Shown piece after piece: positions 1-8,294 of a stretch of DNA of 43,490 nucleotides. The notes below the pieces were generated by a model. It worked only from the letters and a program-made list of their open reading frames with translations, had not been told where the DNA came from and made no database searches. Source of the stretch: Paraburkholderia madseniana (lineage in GTDB: Bacteria; Pseudomonadota; Gammaproteobacteria; Burkholderiales; Burkholderiaceae); NCBI RefSeq assembly GCF_009690905.1, contig NZ_VOSW01000078.1:1-43490 (forward strand). Direction: 5' to 3'. Positions within the stretch are counted from its first letter, which is position 1. The number at the start of each line of letters is the position of its first letter. A program made the position numbers and the translations under genes.

Positions 1-4
1 AGCA

Positions 5-158
5 TTAGCGGTTTGAGCTGCTTTCTCTTGCCTACTTCTCTTTGCAGCCGGCAAAGAGAAGTAGGTGCCGCCCCGCACAGGGGCAACGCTAATAGACCAC
101 TAACAAAACAAGGAAAGGCCAAAGCCCCAAGAACACTGACAAAAGCGCCGAGCAGGCA
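5..158 (-). repeat. 3'-UTR repeat element, copy A (cut by window start)
   Basis: This is a near-identical copy of the elements at 28115-28265 and 28728-28881. Reading away from hypB on the minus strand, it holds a short conserved block, a G/T-rich stretch, a small GC hairpin (70-84) and a 15-bp perfect hairpin (31-65). It begins 9 nt after the hypB stop codon and continues to the window edge, which fits an assembly break inside a multicopy repeat. It may end transcription of the hydrogenase operon, although no uridine run follows the hairpin. Confidence 0.8.
31..65. repeat. 15-bp perfect hairpin of element copy A
   Basis: The arms 31-45 and 51-65 are exact reverse complements around a 5-nt loop (AGCCG). 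The outer pairs are C-G where copy C (28752-28786) has T-A at the matching position, so the stem is kept by a compensatory change. The adjacent segment 70-84 forms a second hairpin (GCCCC, 5-nt loop, GGGGC). Confidence 0.85.
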
Positions 159-167
159 CAAAAACCC

Positions 168-1184
168 CTACCGCATCGCCCGAAGCCACGCATACCAGGC
201 GTCCATTCCTTCACCGCTCTGCGCCGACACCCGCAAAATCTCAATCCCAGGATTGACCTTCCGGGCATAGCCAATACACTGCTCGACATCAAACCGCAAA
301 TACGGCAACAGATCGATCTTGTTCAACAACAACAACGAACAAGCCCGAAACATATTCGGATACTTGATCGGCTTATCCTCGCCTTCCGTGACGGAAAGAA
401 TCAACACCTTGGCCCCTTCCCCAAGATCGAACAACGCGGGACACACCAGGTTGCCGACATTCTCGATCATCACAACCGAATGCATCGGCGGATCGAGCTG
501 CGTCAGTGCTCGCGACGCCATCTCCGCATCCAGATGACACCCCGTGCCGGTGTTGATCTGAACCACACGTGCTCCCGTTGCGCGAATCCGCTCGGCGTCG
601 TTGAGCGTCGCCTGGTCGCCTTCGATCACCGTGAGCGGCAACGTCTCGCCAAGATCGTGGATCGTGCGCTCGAGCAATGTAGTCTTGCCCGCGCCCGGTG
701 AACTCATCAGATTCAACGCGAGAATCGATCGCCCCGCCAGCCAGCCGCGATTACGCTCAGCCAGCAATTGATTCTTCGCCAGAATGTCCTGTTCCAAGGT
801 GATTGACGTGACGTGCTCGCTCCCGTGGGTGTGCGGGTGATCATGCGTGTGGGTATGACCGTGCGCGTGGTCGCCGTCATGTGAATGCTCATGCGGATGT
901 GAATGCGCGAGGACACCGTCGTGCGAATGTTCATGCTCGTGATGGCGCGGATGCTGCGAGTCGTGTGAATGTGGCTGGCCGTGCACGTGCGAGTGGCTCT
1001 GCGGATGCAGGTGTGCATGCTCCTGCTCATGTTCACTCACTCGCCGATACGACGGTTCACGCGTGCCGACTGCCGCGCCTTCTCGCGTAGCTTGCGATTG
1101 CGCTTCCGCCTGCGCCGCCTCCTCCGCATCCAGATCGGTCACCGCCGCGCCCTGCGTATTCGAGCATCCGCATGTCGTACACAT
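168..1184 (-). CDS. hypB: Hydrogenase nickel incorporation GTPase HypB, His-rich
   Basis: HypB is a G3E-family GTPase that delivers nickel with HypA to the hydrogenase large-subunit precursor. The protein has 338 residues. It starts with the N-terminal CTTCGC nickel motif (residues 2-7), then a His-rich stretch (52-124) with 29 histidines, then the GTPase domain with its P-loop (SSPGAGKTT, 161-169) and a TGCHL segment. The start at 1184 was chosen because it opens directly on MCTTCGC, is preceded by GGAGGTGG, and overlaps the hypA stop by one base (TGATG). The long His tract suggests nickel storage as well as delivery. Codon use becomes G/T-rich at the wobble position near the 3' end, next to repeat copy A. 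It is the last gene of the operon. Confidence 0.97.
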   Translation of the reverse strand: MCTTCGCSNTQGAAVTDLDAEEAAQAEAQSQATREGAAVGTREPSYRRVSEHEQEHAHLHPQSHSHVHGQPHSHDSQHPRHHEHEHSHDGVLAHSHPHEHSHDGDHAHGHTHTHDHPHTHGSEHVTSITLEQDILAKNQLLAERNRGWLAGRSILALNLMSSPGAGKTTLLERTIHDLGETLPLTVIEGDQATLNDAERIRATGARVVQINTGTGCHLDAEMASRALTQLDPPMHSVVMIENVGNLVCPALFDLGEGAKVLILSVTEGEDKPIKYPNMFRACSLLLLNKIDLLPYLRFDVEQCIGYARKVNPGIEILRVSAQSGEGMDAWYAWLRAMR

Positions 1185-1513
1185 CACACCACCTCCATCT
1201 GCCGGATCTTCAACTGCTGCCCCGAAATCAGTTCGAGATTGTCGCTCCCGCATTCGCACTGCCCAAACGGCACATCGATGTCGAGCGTCTCGCCGCACGC
1301 GAGGCAACGTGCCTGCCCTGGCATCTCGATGATTTCCAGGGTCGCGCCCTCCACCGCCGTGTCCTTCGCGCAGACGTCGAAGCAAAACCGGATCGCGTCC
1401 GGCATCACCGCCGACAATCGCCCGATCTCCAGCGTCACCCTTCTCACGCGCGCGCCGTTGGCCTGTTCCGCGCAAATCTCGACGACGCTGTTGGCAATGC
1501 TCAACTCATGCAT
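1184..1513 (-). CDS. hypA: Hydrogenase maturation nickel metallochaperone HypA
   Basis: HypA binds nickel through its N-terminal MHE motif and docks with HypB and the large subunit. The 109-residue length is typical. MHELSIA is at the N terminus, and a strong GGAGG lies upstream of the start. The zinc site normally consists of two CxxC pairs. Here the first is C70-L-A-C73, but the second is C86-E-C88, one residue short (C-x-C). The DNA reads TGC GAA TGC there, so this is not a translation slip. HypA lies 18 bp after hypE and overlaps hypB by one base. Confidence 0.95.
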   Translation of the reverse strand: MHELSIANSVVEICAEQANGARVRRVTLEIGRLSAVMPDAIRFCFDVCAKDTAVEGATLEIIEMPGQARCLACGETLDIDVPFGQCECGSDNLELISGQQLKIRQMEVV

Positions 1514-1531
1514 GGCGCACTCCTCCAGCGA

Positions 1532-2623
1532 TCAGCAGATACGTGGCAACTGCTCGCCAACCAGCATATCAACGATGCGCTGGCCGCCGAACGCGGTCTG
1601 CATGACGACTAGACCGTCGGCACCTGCCTCACCTGCCTCTACGGTACCGATTGCGGCCGCCTCGCGCCCAGCCGGATGCGCGCGCATGGCAGCGAGCACC
1701 CGCCCGGCTGCATCGGCGGGCACGACGGCCACCAGCTTGCCCTCATTAGCCAGATACAGCGGATCGAGGCCGAGAATCTCGCACGCGCCCTTGACCTCCT
1801 CCCGCAACGGCAGGTCCGCTTCACGCAGCCGTATCGTCACGTTCGAACTCTGTGCGAATTCGTTCAACACGGTCGCGACGCCGCCGCGAGTCGCATCGCG
1901 CAAACAATGAATCTGTGGGCACGCATCGAGCATTACCGCGATCAACCCATTGAGCGGACAACAATCGCTTTCCACATCGGCTTCCAGCGCAAGTTGCTGG
2001 CGCGCGACCAGAATCGCCGCGCCATGATCGCCGAGATAACCGTTGACGATCACAACGTCGCCAGGGCGCGCGTTGCGAGCCGAAATCGACACGTCGCGGC
2101 GCACCACGCCGATGCCGGCGGTGTTGATAAAGAGCTTGTCCGCGCAGCCGCGTTCGACCACTTTGGTATCGCCCGTCACGATCGCGACGCCCGCTTCGAG
2201 CGCGACCCGCTGCATGCTCGCGGCAACACGTCGCAAGATATCGACGGCAAGGCCTTCTTCGATCACCACCGCGCATGAGAGATATAACGGTGTTGCTCCG
2301 CATACGGCAAGATCGTTGACCGTTCCCGATACAGCCAGAGTGCCGATGTCGCCGCCTGGAAAGAACAATGGATCGACTACGTAGCTATCGGTCGTAAACG
2401 CGAGACGGTCCCCATGCGTCGCAAGATCGGCGAGCGCGAAAACGGCCTGATCCTCCAGCGCCGCGAGCGTGGGATTGTCGAAGGTCGAGACGAAAACGTC
2501 TTCGATCAAATCCCGCATCGCGCGGCCACCGCCGCCATGTGCGAGATTGACGGAAGCGTCGCGTATGTGCGCCACGCGGCGGGGTGCCATCGGCTGCTGA
2601 GGATCGGGCACGCGGTCGTTCAT
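1532..2623 (-). CDS. hypE: Hydrogenase maturation protein HypE
   Basis: HypE is an AIR-synthase-like ATPase. It dehydrates the carbamoyl group placed by HypF on its C-terminal cysteine to a thiocyanate, the source of the active-site CN ligands. The 363-residue protein has the glycine-rich AHGGGGRAM segment near the N terminus, the central DATRGGVATVLNE motif, and the diagnostic C-terminal PRIC ending whose last residue is the acceptor cysteine. Its start overlaps the hypD stop (ATGA), implying translational coupling. HypE works with HypF, HypC and HypD encoded in the same operon. Confidence 0.97.
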   Translation of the reverse strand: MNDRVPDPQQPMAPRRVAHIRDASVNLAHGGGGRAMRDLIEDVFVSTFDNPTLAALEDQAVFALADLATHGDRLAFTTDSYVVDPLFFPGGDIGTLAVSGTVNDLAVCGATPLYLSCAVVIEEGLAVDILRRVAASMQRVALEAGVAIVTGDTKVVERGCADKLFINTAGIGVVRRDVSISARNARPGDVVIVNGYLGDHGAAILVARQQLALEADVESDCCPLNGLIAVMLDACPQIHCLRDATRGGVATVLNEFAQSSNVTIRLREADLPLREEVKGACEILGLDPLYLANEGKLVAVVPADAAGRVLAAMRAHPAGREAAAIGTVEAGEAGADGLVVMQTAFGGQRIVDMLVGEQLPRIC

Positions 2624-3891
2624 GAATGGCCTCGCGTGGTGGACGCATAGGCTGCATCGTCGATCAGCGCAGGCACATCAGGCATAACGGCCACGCCGCT
2701 TGCGCCAAGGCACGCCGGGGCCGTCGCGTCGGCTGATTTCACGCTCTGCCGCGCAACGCGCCGCTCATCGATCCGCGACGTATCGATACGCCCATAGTTG
2801 TAGTAAGCCGCGCAGGCGCCTTCGCTCGACACCATCAACGAGCCGAGCGGAGACTCCGGTGTGCAGGCGGTGCCGAACACTTTGCACTGATGCGGTTTGA
2901 TCACGCCCTTCAACACCTCACCGCATTGGCATGCTTTCGGGTCCGCGATCTTCAGGTTTGGCACGTCGAACTTGCGCTCCGCGTCGAAAGCGGCAAACGT
3001 CTCACGGACCCTGACCCCCGAGTGATCGATAGAACCCAGTCCGCGCCATTCGAAGAACTCGCGCGTCTCGAACACGCGCATCACCGCCGACAAAGCCTGC
3101 GCATTGCCGTCCTCGGTCACGATCCGGCCATACTGGTTCTCCACCTCGCAGCGCCCTGTTTCGATCTGCCGCAACACCATCCACATCGATTGCAATATAT
3201 CGAGCGGCTCGAATCCCGCCACCGTGATCGGCTTGCGATAGTGCCGGGCGATAAAATCATAGGGCCGTGTGCCGATCACCATGCTGACGTGCCCCGGGCC
3301 AAGAAAACCGTCGAGATGCAAATCGGGCGAATCGAGAATCGCCTTGATGGTCGGGATGATCGTGATGTGATTGCAGAACAGCGAGAAATTGTGGATCTTT
3401 TGCGCATGCGCCTGCAGAACCGTCATCGCGGTGCTGGGCATGGTCGTCTCGAAGCCTAGACCGAAGAAGATCACCTCCCGGTCCGGGTTTTGTTGCGCGA
3501 TCTTCAAGGCGTCGAGCGGCGAATAGACCATCCGCACGTCCGCGCCGTCGGCTTTCGCTTTCAGCAGGCTCTTCTTCGAACCGGGTACGCGCATCGCGTC
3601 ACCAAAGGTCGTGAAGATCACTTCCGGACGCTCGGCTAACGCGACGCAATCGTCGACGCGGCCCATCGGCAGCACACACACCGGACAACCTGGGCCATGC
3701 ACGAACTCCACCGTATCGGGCAGCATTTGCTGAATGCCGTAGCGGAAAATCGTATGCGTATGGCCGCCACACACTTCCATGATTTGCAGCGACCGTTGTT
3801 TGGCACGCTCGATGCGGGACACCAGCGCGCGGATTTCCTTCTCCAGCGTTTTTGCTTTGTGCGGGTCACGAAACTCATCGACGTATTTCAT
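2620..3891 (-). CDS. hypD: Hydrogenase maturation protein HypD
   Basis: HypD carries a [4Fe-4S] cluster and with HypC forms the scaffold on which Fe(CN)2CO is built. The start at 3891 (MKYVDEF) follows GGAGGTGCACC and overlaps the SIS gene by ATGA; an upstream in-frame extension has no support. The 423-residue product has the CGGHTH motif, the GPGCPVC motif, a GLGFETT segment and the C-terminal cysteine cluster around ACQCGEVLKG. It is longer than many HypD proteins (about 370-380 residues) because of a C-terminal tail rich in Ala, Val and Asp, which also overlaps hypE by 4 bp. Confidence 0.96.
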   Translation of the reverse strand: MKYVDEFRDPHKAKTLEKEIRALVSRIERAKQRSLQIMEVCGGHTHTIFRYGIQQMLPDTVEFVHGPGCPVCVLPMGRVDDCVALAERPEVIFTTFGDAMRVPGSKKSLLKAKADGADVRMVYSPLDALKIAQQNPDREVIFFGLGFETTMPSTAMTVLQAHAQKIHNFSLFCNHITIIPTIKAILDSPDLHLDGFLGPGHVSMVIGTRPYDFIARHYRKPITVAGFEPLDILQSMWMVLRQIETGRCEVENQYGRIVTEDGNAQALSAVMRVFETREFFEWRGLGSIDHSGVRVRETFAAFDAERKFDVPNLKIADPKACQCGEVLKGVIKPHQCKVFGTACTPESPLGSLMVSSEGACAAYYNYGRIDTSRIDERRVARQSVKSADATAPACLGASGVAVMPDVPALIDDAAYASTTRGHS

Positions 3892-4604
3892 GGTGCACCT
3901 CCCTCCGCCGAGCTGGCCAGGCCAGCCGAACCGGCGAGGCCGCCGCGGTCGTCCGCAAGCAGCGTGTGCACGAGGTCCCACAGAATGTGATAAATCGCGA
4001 CGTGGGTCTCCTGCACGCGATGAATGCTGTCACTCCTCACCACAAGGCAATGATCGACAGCGGCACTGGTGGCCATGCGTCCGCCATCGTGACCGGACAA
4101 TCCGATAGTCAGCAGACCCATCTCTTTCGCTTTCGCAAAGGCAGTCAGCAGGTTTTCGGAATTTCCGCTGGTCGACACGCCGATTAGCGCGTCGCCACGC
4201 CGGCCTTGCGCCACCAGCTGCCGCACGAAAATATGGCTAAAGCCGACATCGTTGCCGACCGCGGTCATCATGGCCGTGTCAGCCACGAGGTTGATGGCGG
4301 TGAGTGCCGGGCGACCCGTGGTCACCGGATGCAAAAATTCGACGGCGATATGCGAGGCGTCGCAACTCGAACCGCCATTGCCCATGGTGAAGAGCCTGCC
4401 GTCGCGGCGGTACATCTCGGCAAGCGCGTGAGCAATTCGCACCACTACTGGGCCGTTTTCGTCGAAGAAGCGTTGTTTGGTGTCGACGCTGTCCTTTGCT
4501 TTCAGACGCACTGAATCGAGCAGCGCCGCGTCGAGCTTGTCCGCGTCCTGGCGTGCGCCGTGCAGGAACGGATACAGCGTCTGCAGGGATTCATGTTCGG
4601 GCAT
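3888..4604 (-). CDS. SIS-domain sugar isomerase (GmhA-like) within the hyp operon
   Basis: This 238-residue protein resembles sedoheptulose-7-phosphate isomerase (GmhA), which makes the heptose precursor of LPS. The SIS core shows MGNGGSSCDASHIAVEF, the position of the GmhA GNGGSxxDAxH motif, and STSGNSENL for phosphate binding. It starts after GGAGG and is coupled to hypD by ATGA. A GmhA-like gene between hypC and hypD recurs in group 1h hydrogenase loci, from general knowledge of those loci, so a role tied to the hydrogenase is more likely than LPS synthesis, but what it does there is unknown. The C-terminal tail is Gly/Ala-rich and low in complexity. Confidence 0.85.
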   Translation of the reverse strand: MPEHESLQTLYPFLHGARQDADKLDAALLDSVRLKAKDSVDTKQRFFDENGPVVVRIAHALAEMYRRDGRLFTMGNGGSSCDASHIAVEFLHPVTTGRPALTAINLVADTAMMTAVGNDVGFSHIFVRQLVAQGRRGDALIGVSTSGNSENLLTAFAKAKEMGLLTIGLSGHDGGRMATSAAVDHCLVVRSDSIHRVQETHVAIYHILWDLVHTLLADDRGGLAGSAGLASSAEGGAP

Positions 4605-4634
4605 GCCGGCCTCCGTTGGCTTCCGATCAGACGC

Positions 4635-4964
4635 TTAAGGCGCGCTGCGCAATTCTTCGCGCAGTTCGTCCCGCAGTTCGTCCCGCAGTTCGCCCATCCC
4701 GGCGATGTCATTCATCTCGCCCTGCGCGACGCCCAGTTCGTGCAATAACGCGAGCGTGCGCGCCGCTTCCTGCTCGTCGAGCCGGCTCATCGCGAAGCCC
4801 ACGTGCACCAGCACCCATTCGCCGATGCACGAGTTCGCCGTCCGTCCCTCGCCGATCACGAAGGCAATGTTGATCACGCGCCGCACACCGCCGACGTTGA
4901 CGAGCGCGAGATCGTTCGCCGCGTCGGTCACTTCGACGATCTGTCCCGGGATGCCCAAACACAT
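4635..4964 (-). CDS. hypC: Hydrogenase assembly chaperone HypC with repeated tail
   Basis: HypC is a small OB-fold chaperone. Its N-terminal cysteine (MCLGIPGQI, C2) binds the Fe(CN)2CO unit with HypD and then the large-subunit precursor. The core of roughly 80 residues is typical. The protein continues to 109 residues with a charged tail containing RDEL/REEL repeats, encoded by a tandem 12-bp DNA repeat near 4660-4695. The start has GGGAGA upstream. It lies 30 bp before the SIS gene and 129 bp after hypF. Confidence 0.95.
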   Translation of the reverse strand: MCLGIPGQIVEVTDAANDLALVNVGGVRRVINIAFVIGEGRTANSCIGEWVLVHVGFAMSRLDEQEAARTLALLHELGVAQGEMNDIAGMGELRDELRDELREELRSAP

Positions 4965-4990
4965 GGTGTTCTCCCATCAGCCCGCTTTTG

Positions 4991-5094
4991 TGCTGCTACT
5001 TTTGCACCGCTACTTCCGCCCAGCGACCTCTGCACCGCTACGTCCGAACGGCCGGCTCTACATCGCTACTTCCACGCCGCCTCTACACCACATT
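4991..5094. repeat. Imperfect ~28-bp direct repeats between hypF and hypC
   Basis: The motif TGCACCGCTAC begins at 5003 and 5031. Variants begin at 5059 (TACATCGCTAC) and 5084 (TACACC), and a partial one at 4991. Spacings are 28, 28 and 25 bp. This fills the 129-bp gap between two otherwise tightly packed genes. There is no spacer/repeat pattern of a CRISPR and no obvious coding function. Confidence 0.6.
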
Positions 5095-7505
5095 CAAAAC
5101 CCCTCGCGCCCCTGGGCCGCCGCCACAACCGCCTGCCCTAGCGACAACCCGCCGTCGTTGGCCGGCACCTGCCGGTGCGTCAGCACCCGAAAACCCGCAG
5201 CGCCGAGCCGCCCGGCTACCTGTTCGAACAGGATACGATTCTGGAAAACACCACCAGACAACACCACACTGCGTGCATCGACCGGGCCTGTCAGCAGGTC
5301 GGCCAGGCATTCGACCATTCGGACGATCGCAATGGCCAGCCCCTTGTGAAACCGCGCCGCGACGACCGGCACGGATGTGCCGCGCAACAGGTCGTCGAGC
5401 AAGGTCTCCCACATCGGCCGCGGCTCGATGCAACGCAGACCGTCCGGCATGGTGCTGATGATTTCAAACGGGTACGCATGGGCGTCGCTGTCGTTCCGCA
5501 GCGCGTTCAGATCGACCAGCGCCTCAAGTTCGATAGCCGCCTGCCCTTCGTAAAGCACGCGTTCCCGGCACACGCCGAGTGTCGCCGCCACAGCGTCGAA
5601 CAGACGGCCCACTGAGCTTGCCAGTGGACTATTGACGCGTTGCGCGATCATCGTATCGAGCGCGTCGCGCGGACGGCTGCTGAGGAACTGCTGTACGTCG
5701 AGCCCAGCGTATTGCCGCGTGAAGCCGCGCCAATCGAATGCCGCCATCAGATGCGCGTAAGCATTGCGCCACGGTTCGTCGATCGCGCGTGTGCCGCCGG
5801 GCATCGCAACGGGTTTGAACATGCCGAGACGCGTGAAACTGCGGTAATCCGCCAGCATGAATTCTCCGCCCCACAGCGTGCCGTCGTTGCCATAACCGAG
5901 ACCGTCGAGTGCGACGCCGAGCATCGGCAGCGCATCGAGCGCCACGCCGTTTTCCGCCATGCACGCGGCGAGATGCGCGTGATGATGCTGCACTTCGACC
6001 ACCGGGACCTGCCACGTTTGTGCGAGTTCATAGCCGATCTTGCGCGACAGGTACTCGGGATGAAAGTCGAGCGCCACCGCCTGCGGCTCATGTTCGAACA
6101 GGCGCAGATACTGCGCCACCGAGCGACGATAGTCCGCATAGGTCAACGCGTCTTCCAGATCGCCGAGATGGTGCGAGACGATCGCCTGTGCATTGCCCGC
6201 AAGACAGAAGGTGTTCTTGAGTTCGCCGCCCATTGCCAGCACCGCCGGCGTTTCGGCGAAACCCGCCGGCAACCGCAACGGTGCCGGCGCATAGCCGCGC
6301 GCGCGCCGCAACACACGCGGTTCGCCCTGCACCACGCGGGCCACCGAATCGTCGACCCGGCGTGCGATATCGCGATCGTGCATCAGGAAGACATCGGCAA
6401 TGCGGCCGAGACGTGCTCGGGCATCGGCGTTATCGATGCACGGCGGCTCGTCGCTCGTGTTGCCGCTCGTCATCACGAGTGCCGTGTCGATCGACTCCAT
6501 CAGCAAACGATGCAACGGCGTGGACGGCAGCATGAAACCGAGCGTACCCACACCCGGCGCGACGCCAGGTGCAACGCACTCCGCGCCGTCGGCACGCAGG
6601 ATGACGATGGGTCCGGCCGCGCTATGCAGCAACGCGAGTTCCGTCTCGTCGGGTTTGCAATAGCGGCGTACGGCCTGCAGATCGCGCGCCATCAACGCGA
6701 ACGGTTTGCGCTCGCGCCGTTTCAATTGACGCAGACGGGCGACCGCGGCCTCATCGCAAGCGTCGCAGGCAAGCTGAAAGCCGCCCAGCCCTTTGATCGC
6801 GACGATCGAACCATGCCGCAACAGCAGGCTTGCCGCACGACAGGGATCGTCGCCGTCAGCCCGTGCGCCGTGCCGGCTTTCCAGCCAGACACGCGGGCCG
6901 CATACAGGACACGCGACCGGTTGCGCGTGAAAGCGCCGGTCGGCGGGATTCTCATACTCGGCGCGGCACGCTTCGCACAGGTCGAACGCGGCCATGGTTG
7001 TGTTGGCGCGATCGTAGGGTATGGCCTGAACGATCGAAAGACGTGGCCCGCAATGCGTGCAGTTCGTAAACGGATAACGGTAACGGCGATTCGCCGAATC
7101 GGCGATCTCGGCGGCACAGTCCGCGCAGATCACTGCGTCAGGCGTGACACCGGTCTGCACATGGCCGGTCTCGCTTGCCACGATGCGGAAATCGCTGCCC
7201 TGGGCCGCTTCACTCAGTTGATGCCGCTCGATCGCGTCGATGCGTGCGAGCGGCGGACACTCCGCGCTCAGGCTTTCGATGAAGCGCTGCAGCGTCCACG
7301 CATCGCCCCACGCATGAATCAGCACGCCGTCGCTATCGTTGCGCACGTCGCCGACCACGCCGCACGCATGCGCAAGCCGCCATACGGTCGGGCGAAAGCC
7401 GACGCCTTGCACCAGTCCGCGCACACGGATTTCCTCGCCGAGAGGTCCGTGGACCGCCGGGAGTGGAGGTGAAGACTGTCCGGCAGGTTGTGTTTGCGTG
7501 CTCAT
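5094..7505 (-). CDS. hypF: Carbamoyltransferase HypF
   Basis: HypF makes thiocarbamate on HypE from carbamoyl phosphate and ATP, the first step of CN ligand synthesis. The 803-residue protein shows the expected order: an N-terminal acylphosphatase domain (VQGVGFRPTVWRLA), two zinc-finger pairs (CADC...CTHCGPR and CEAC...CPVCGPR), a YrdC-like domain, and a Kae1-like carbamoyltransferase domain with VQHHHAHLAA. The ATG at 7505 is preferred over the GTG two codons upstream because GGGAGGTGGCC sits directly before the ATG and would overlap the GTG. Confidence 0.97.
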   Translation of the reverse strand: MSTQTQPAGQSSPPLPAVHGPLGEEIRVRGLVQGVGFRPTVWRLAHACGVVGDVRNDSDGVLIHAWGDAWTLQRFIESLSAECPPLARIDAIERHQLSEAAQGSDFRIVASETGHVQTGVTPDAVICADCAAEIADSANRRYRYPFTNCTHCGPRLSIVQAIPYDRANTTMAAFDLCEACRAEYENPADRRFHAQPVACPVCGPRVWLESRHGARADGDDPCRAASLLLRHGSIVAIKGLGGFQLACDACDEAAVARLRQLKRRERKPFALMARDLQAVRRYCKPDETELALLHSAAGPIVILRADGAECVAPGVAPGVGTLGFMLPSTPLHRLLMESIDTALVMTSGNTSDEPPCIDNADARARLGRIADVFLMHDRDIARRVDDSVARVVQGEPRVLRRARGYAPAPLRLPAGFAETPAVLAMGGELKNTFCLAGNAQAIVSHHLGDLEDALTYADYRRSVAQYLRLFEHEPQAVALDFHPEYLSRKIGYELAQTWQVPVVEVQHHHAHLAACMAENGVALDALPMLGVALDGLGYGNDGTLWGGEFMLADYRSFTRLGMFKPVAMPGGTRAIDEPWRNAYAHLMAAFDWRGFTRQYAGLDVQQFLSSRPRDALDTMIAQRVNSPLASSVGRLFDAVAATLGVCRERVLYEGQAAIELEALVDLNALRNDSDAHAYPFEIISTMPDGLRCIEPRPMWETLLDDLLRGTSVPVVAARFHKGLAIAIVRMVECLADLLTGPVDARSVVLSGGVFQNRILFEQVAGRLGAAGFRVLTHRQVPANDGGLSLGQAVVAAAQGREGF

Positions 7506-7529
7506 GGCCACCTCCCTGACTGTTGTCGC

Positions 7530-7631
7530 CTACATGTTGCGGATACGGATATAGCGCTTGATGTCCTTCATATTCGCGATCACGCCGAGCACCAACGCCG
7601 GCAACAAGAGGTACTTCAGAAAGCCTTTCAT
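7530..7631 (-). CDS. 33-aa membrane peptide (DUF6893-like) in the hydrogenase operon
   Basis: A short frame of 34 codons encodes MKGFLKYLLLPALVLGVIAN followed by a basic tail (KDIKRYIRIRN). It has an excellent GGGAGG five bases before ATG and ends 24 bp before the hypF start. One membrane segment (about residues 5-19) with a positively charged C terminus predicts a single-pass inner-membrane peptide. Peptides of this size, annotated as DUF6893, occur in other group 1h hydrogenase loci as far as I recall; the family assignment is from memory. Its function is unknown. Anchoring the soluble hydrogenase to the membrane or to the quinone pool would be a reasonable hypothesis. Confidence 0.75.
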   Translation of the reverse strand: MKGFLKYLLLPALVLGVIANMKDIKRYIRIRNM

Positions 7632-7742
7632 GACGCCTCCCACTTCAGTTATTTCACACCGTATCCGGGACGGTCCACCGCTTAACCGCTCCGTCCGTCA
7701 GCGCGTGCGGACGGCCACTCAACCGCCAGGCTGCCCGGTCGC

Positions 7743-8294
7743 TCAAACCGCCCGTGCGGGCAACCGCTCCGTCCTTGCCATCACAAGCGTCACAGCCAGT
7801 TCGACCGCCTGCTCGACGACCGCTGCCACCGTGCCGCTCAAGCCCATCCTGCCTTCCTCGCCATCCTCGAACCCGAAGTCTTGCGGCTCGCAACCGAGCA
7901 CGACAATGTCCTCGCAGCCCCCTCCCAGCATCCGCACCGTTTGCAGCACTTTGGCCGGATCCATTTCGTGCGGCGATATCAGGATCGGCACCGCATACGG
8001 ATCGCCGGGTTCATCGCCGACGGCCTCTTCAACGGACGGTTCGATCACATACAGCGTGCCCGGCGCACCGCCGCGCTGCGTCGTGTCGATCAGAATCGCG
8101 CTGTCCACGCCGTCGAGCAGCGCATAGCAGAGATCGATGCCGCGAATGCCGAAGTCCGCCACGCTCACGCCGTCAGCGAACGCCGGCAACTCACCGGCCG
8201 CCAGTTTCTCCCGCAGACGACGCACCACTTCGACGCCGAAGCCATCGTCGCCGAGGAACACATTGCCGATGCCTGCGACCAGAATCGCGCTCAT
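7743..8294 (-). CDS. [NiFe]-hydrogenase maturation endopeptidase (HupD/HyaD family)
   Basis: This 183-residue protease would remove the C-terminal peptide of the large subunit after nickel insertion. It has the family start MSAILVAGIGNVFLGDDGFG, with acidic residues at 16-17 in the metal-site position, the segment FGIRGIDLCYALLDG and a later SPHEMDP with the third metal-ligand histidine. It starts by ATGA overlap with the upstream 482-aa gene. The expected cut is after His579 of the large subunit encoded in this operon. Confidence 0.93.
   Translation of the reverse strand: MSAILVAGIGNVFLGDDGFGVEVVRRLREKLAAGELPAFADGVSVADFGIRGIDLCYALLDGVDSAILIDTTQRGGAPGTLYVIEPSVEEAVGDEPGDPYAVPILISPHEMDPAKVLQTVRMLGGGCEDIVVLGCEPQDFGFEDGEEGRMGLSGTVAAVVEQAVELAVTLVMARTERLPARAV

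Noticed and set aside
13..270. 85-codon plus-strand frame over repeat copy A and the hypB 3' end
   Set aside because: It runs through the repeat and antisense to hypB, with no coding signal.
4991..5094. Possible small CRISPR array
   Set aside because: Units are imperfect direct repeats without unique spacers of constant length, and no cas genes are present.
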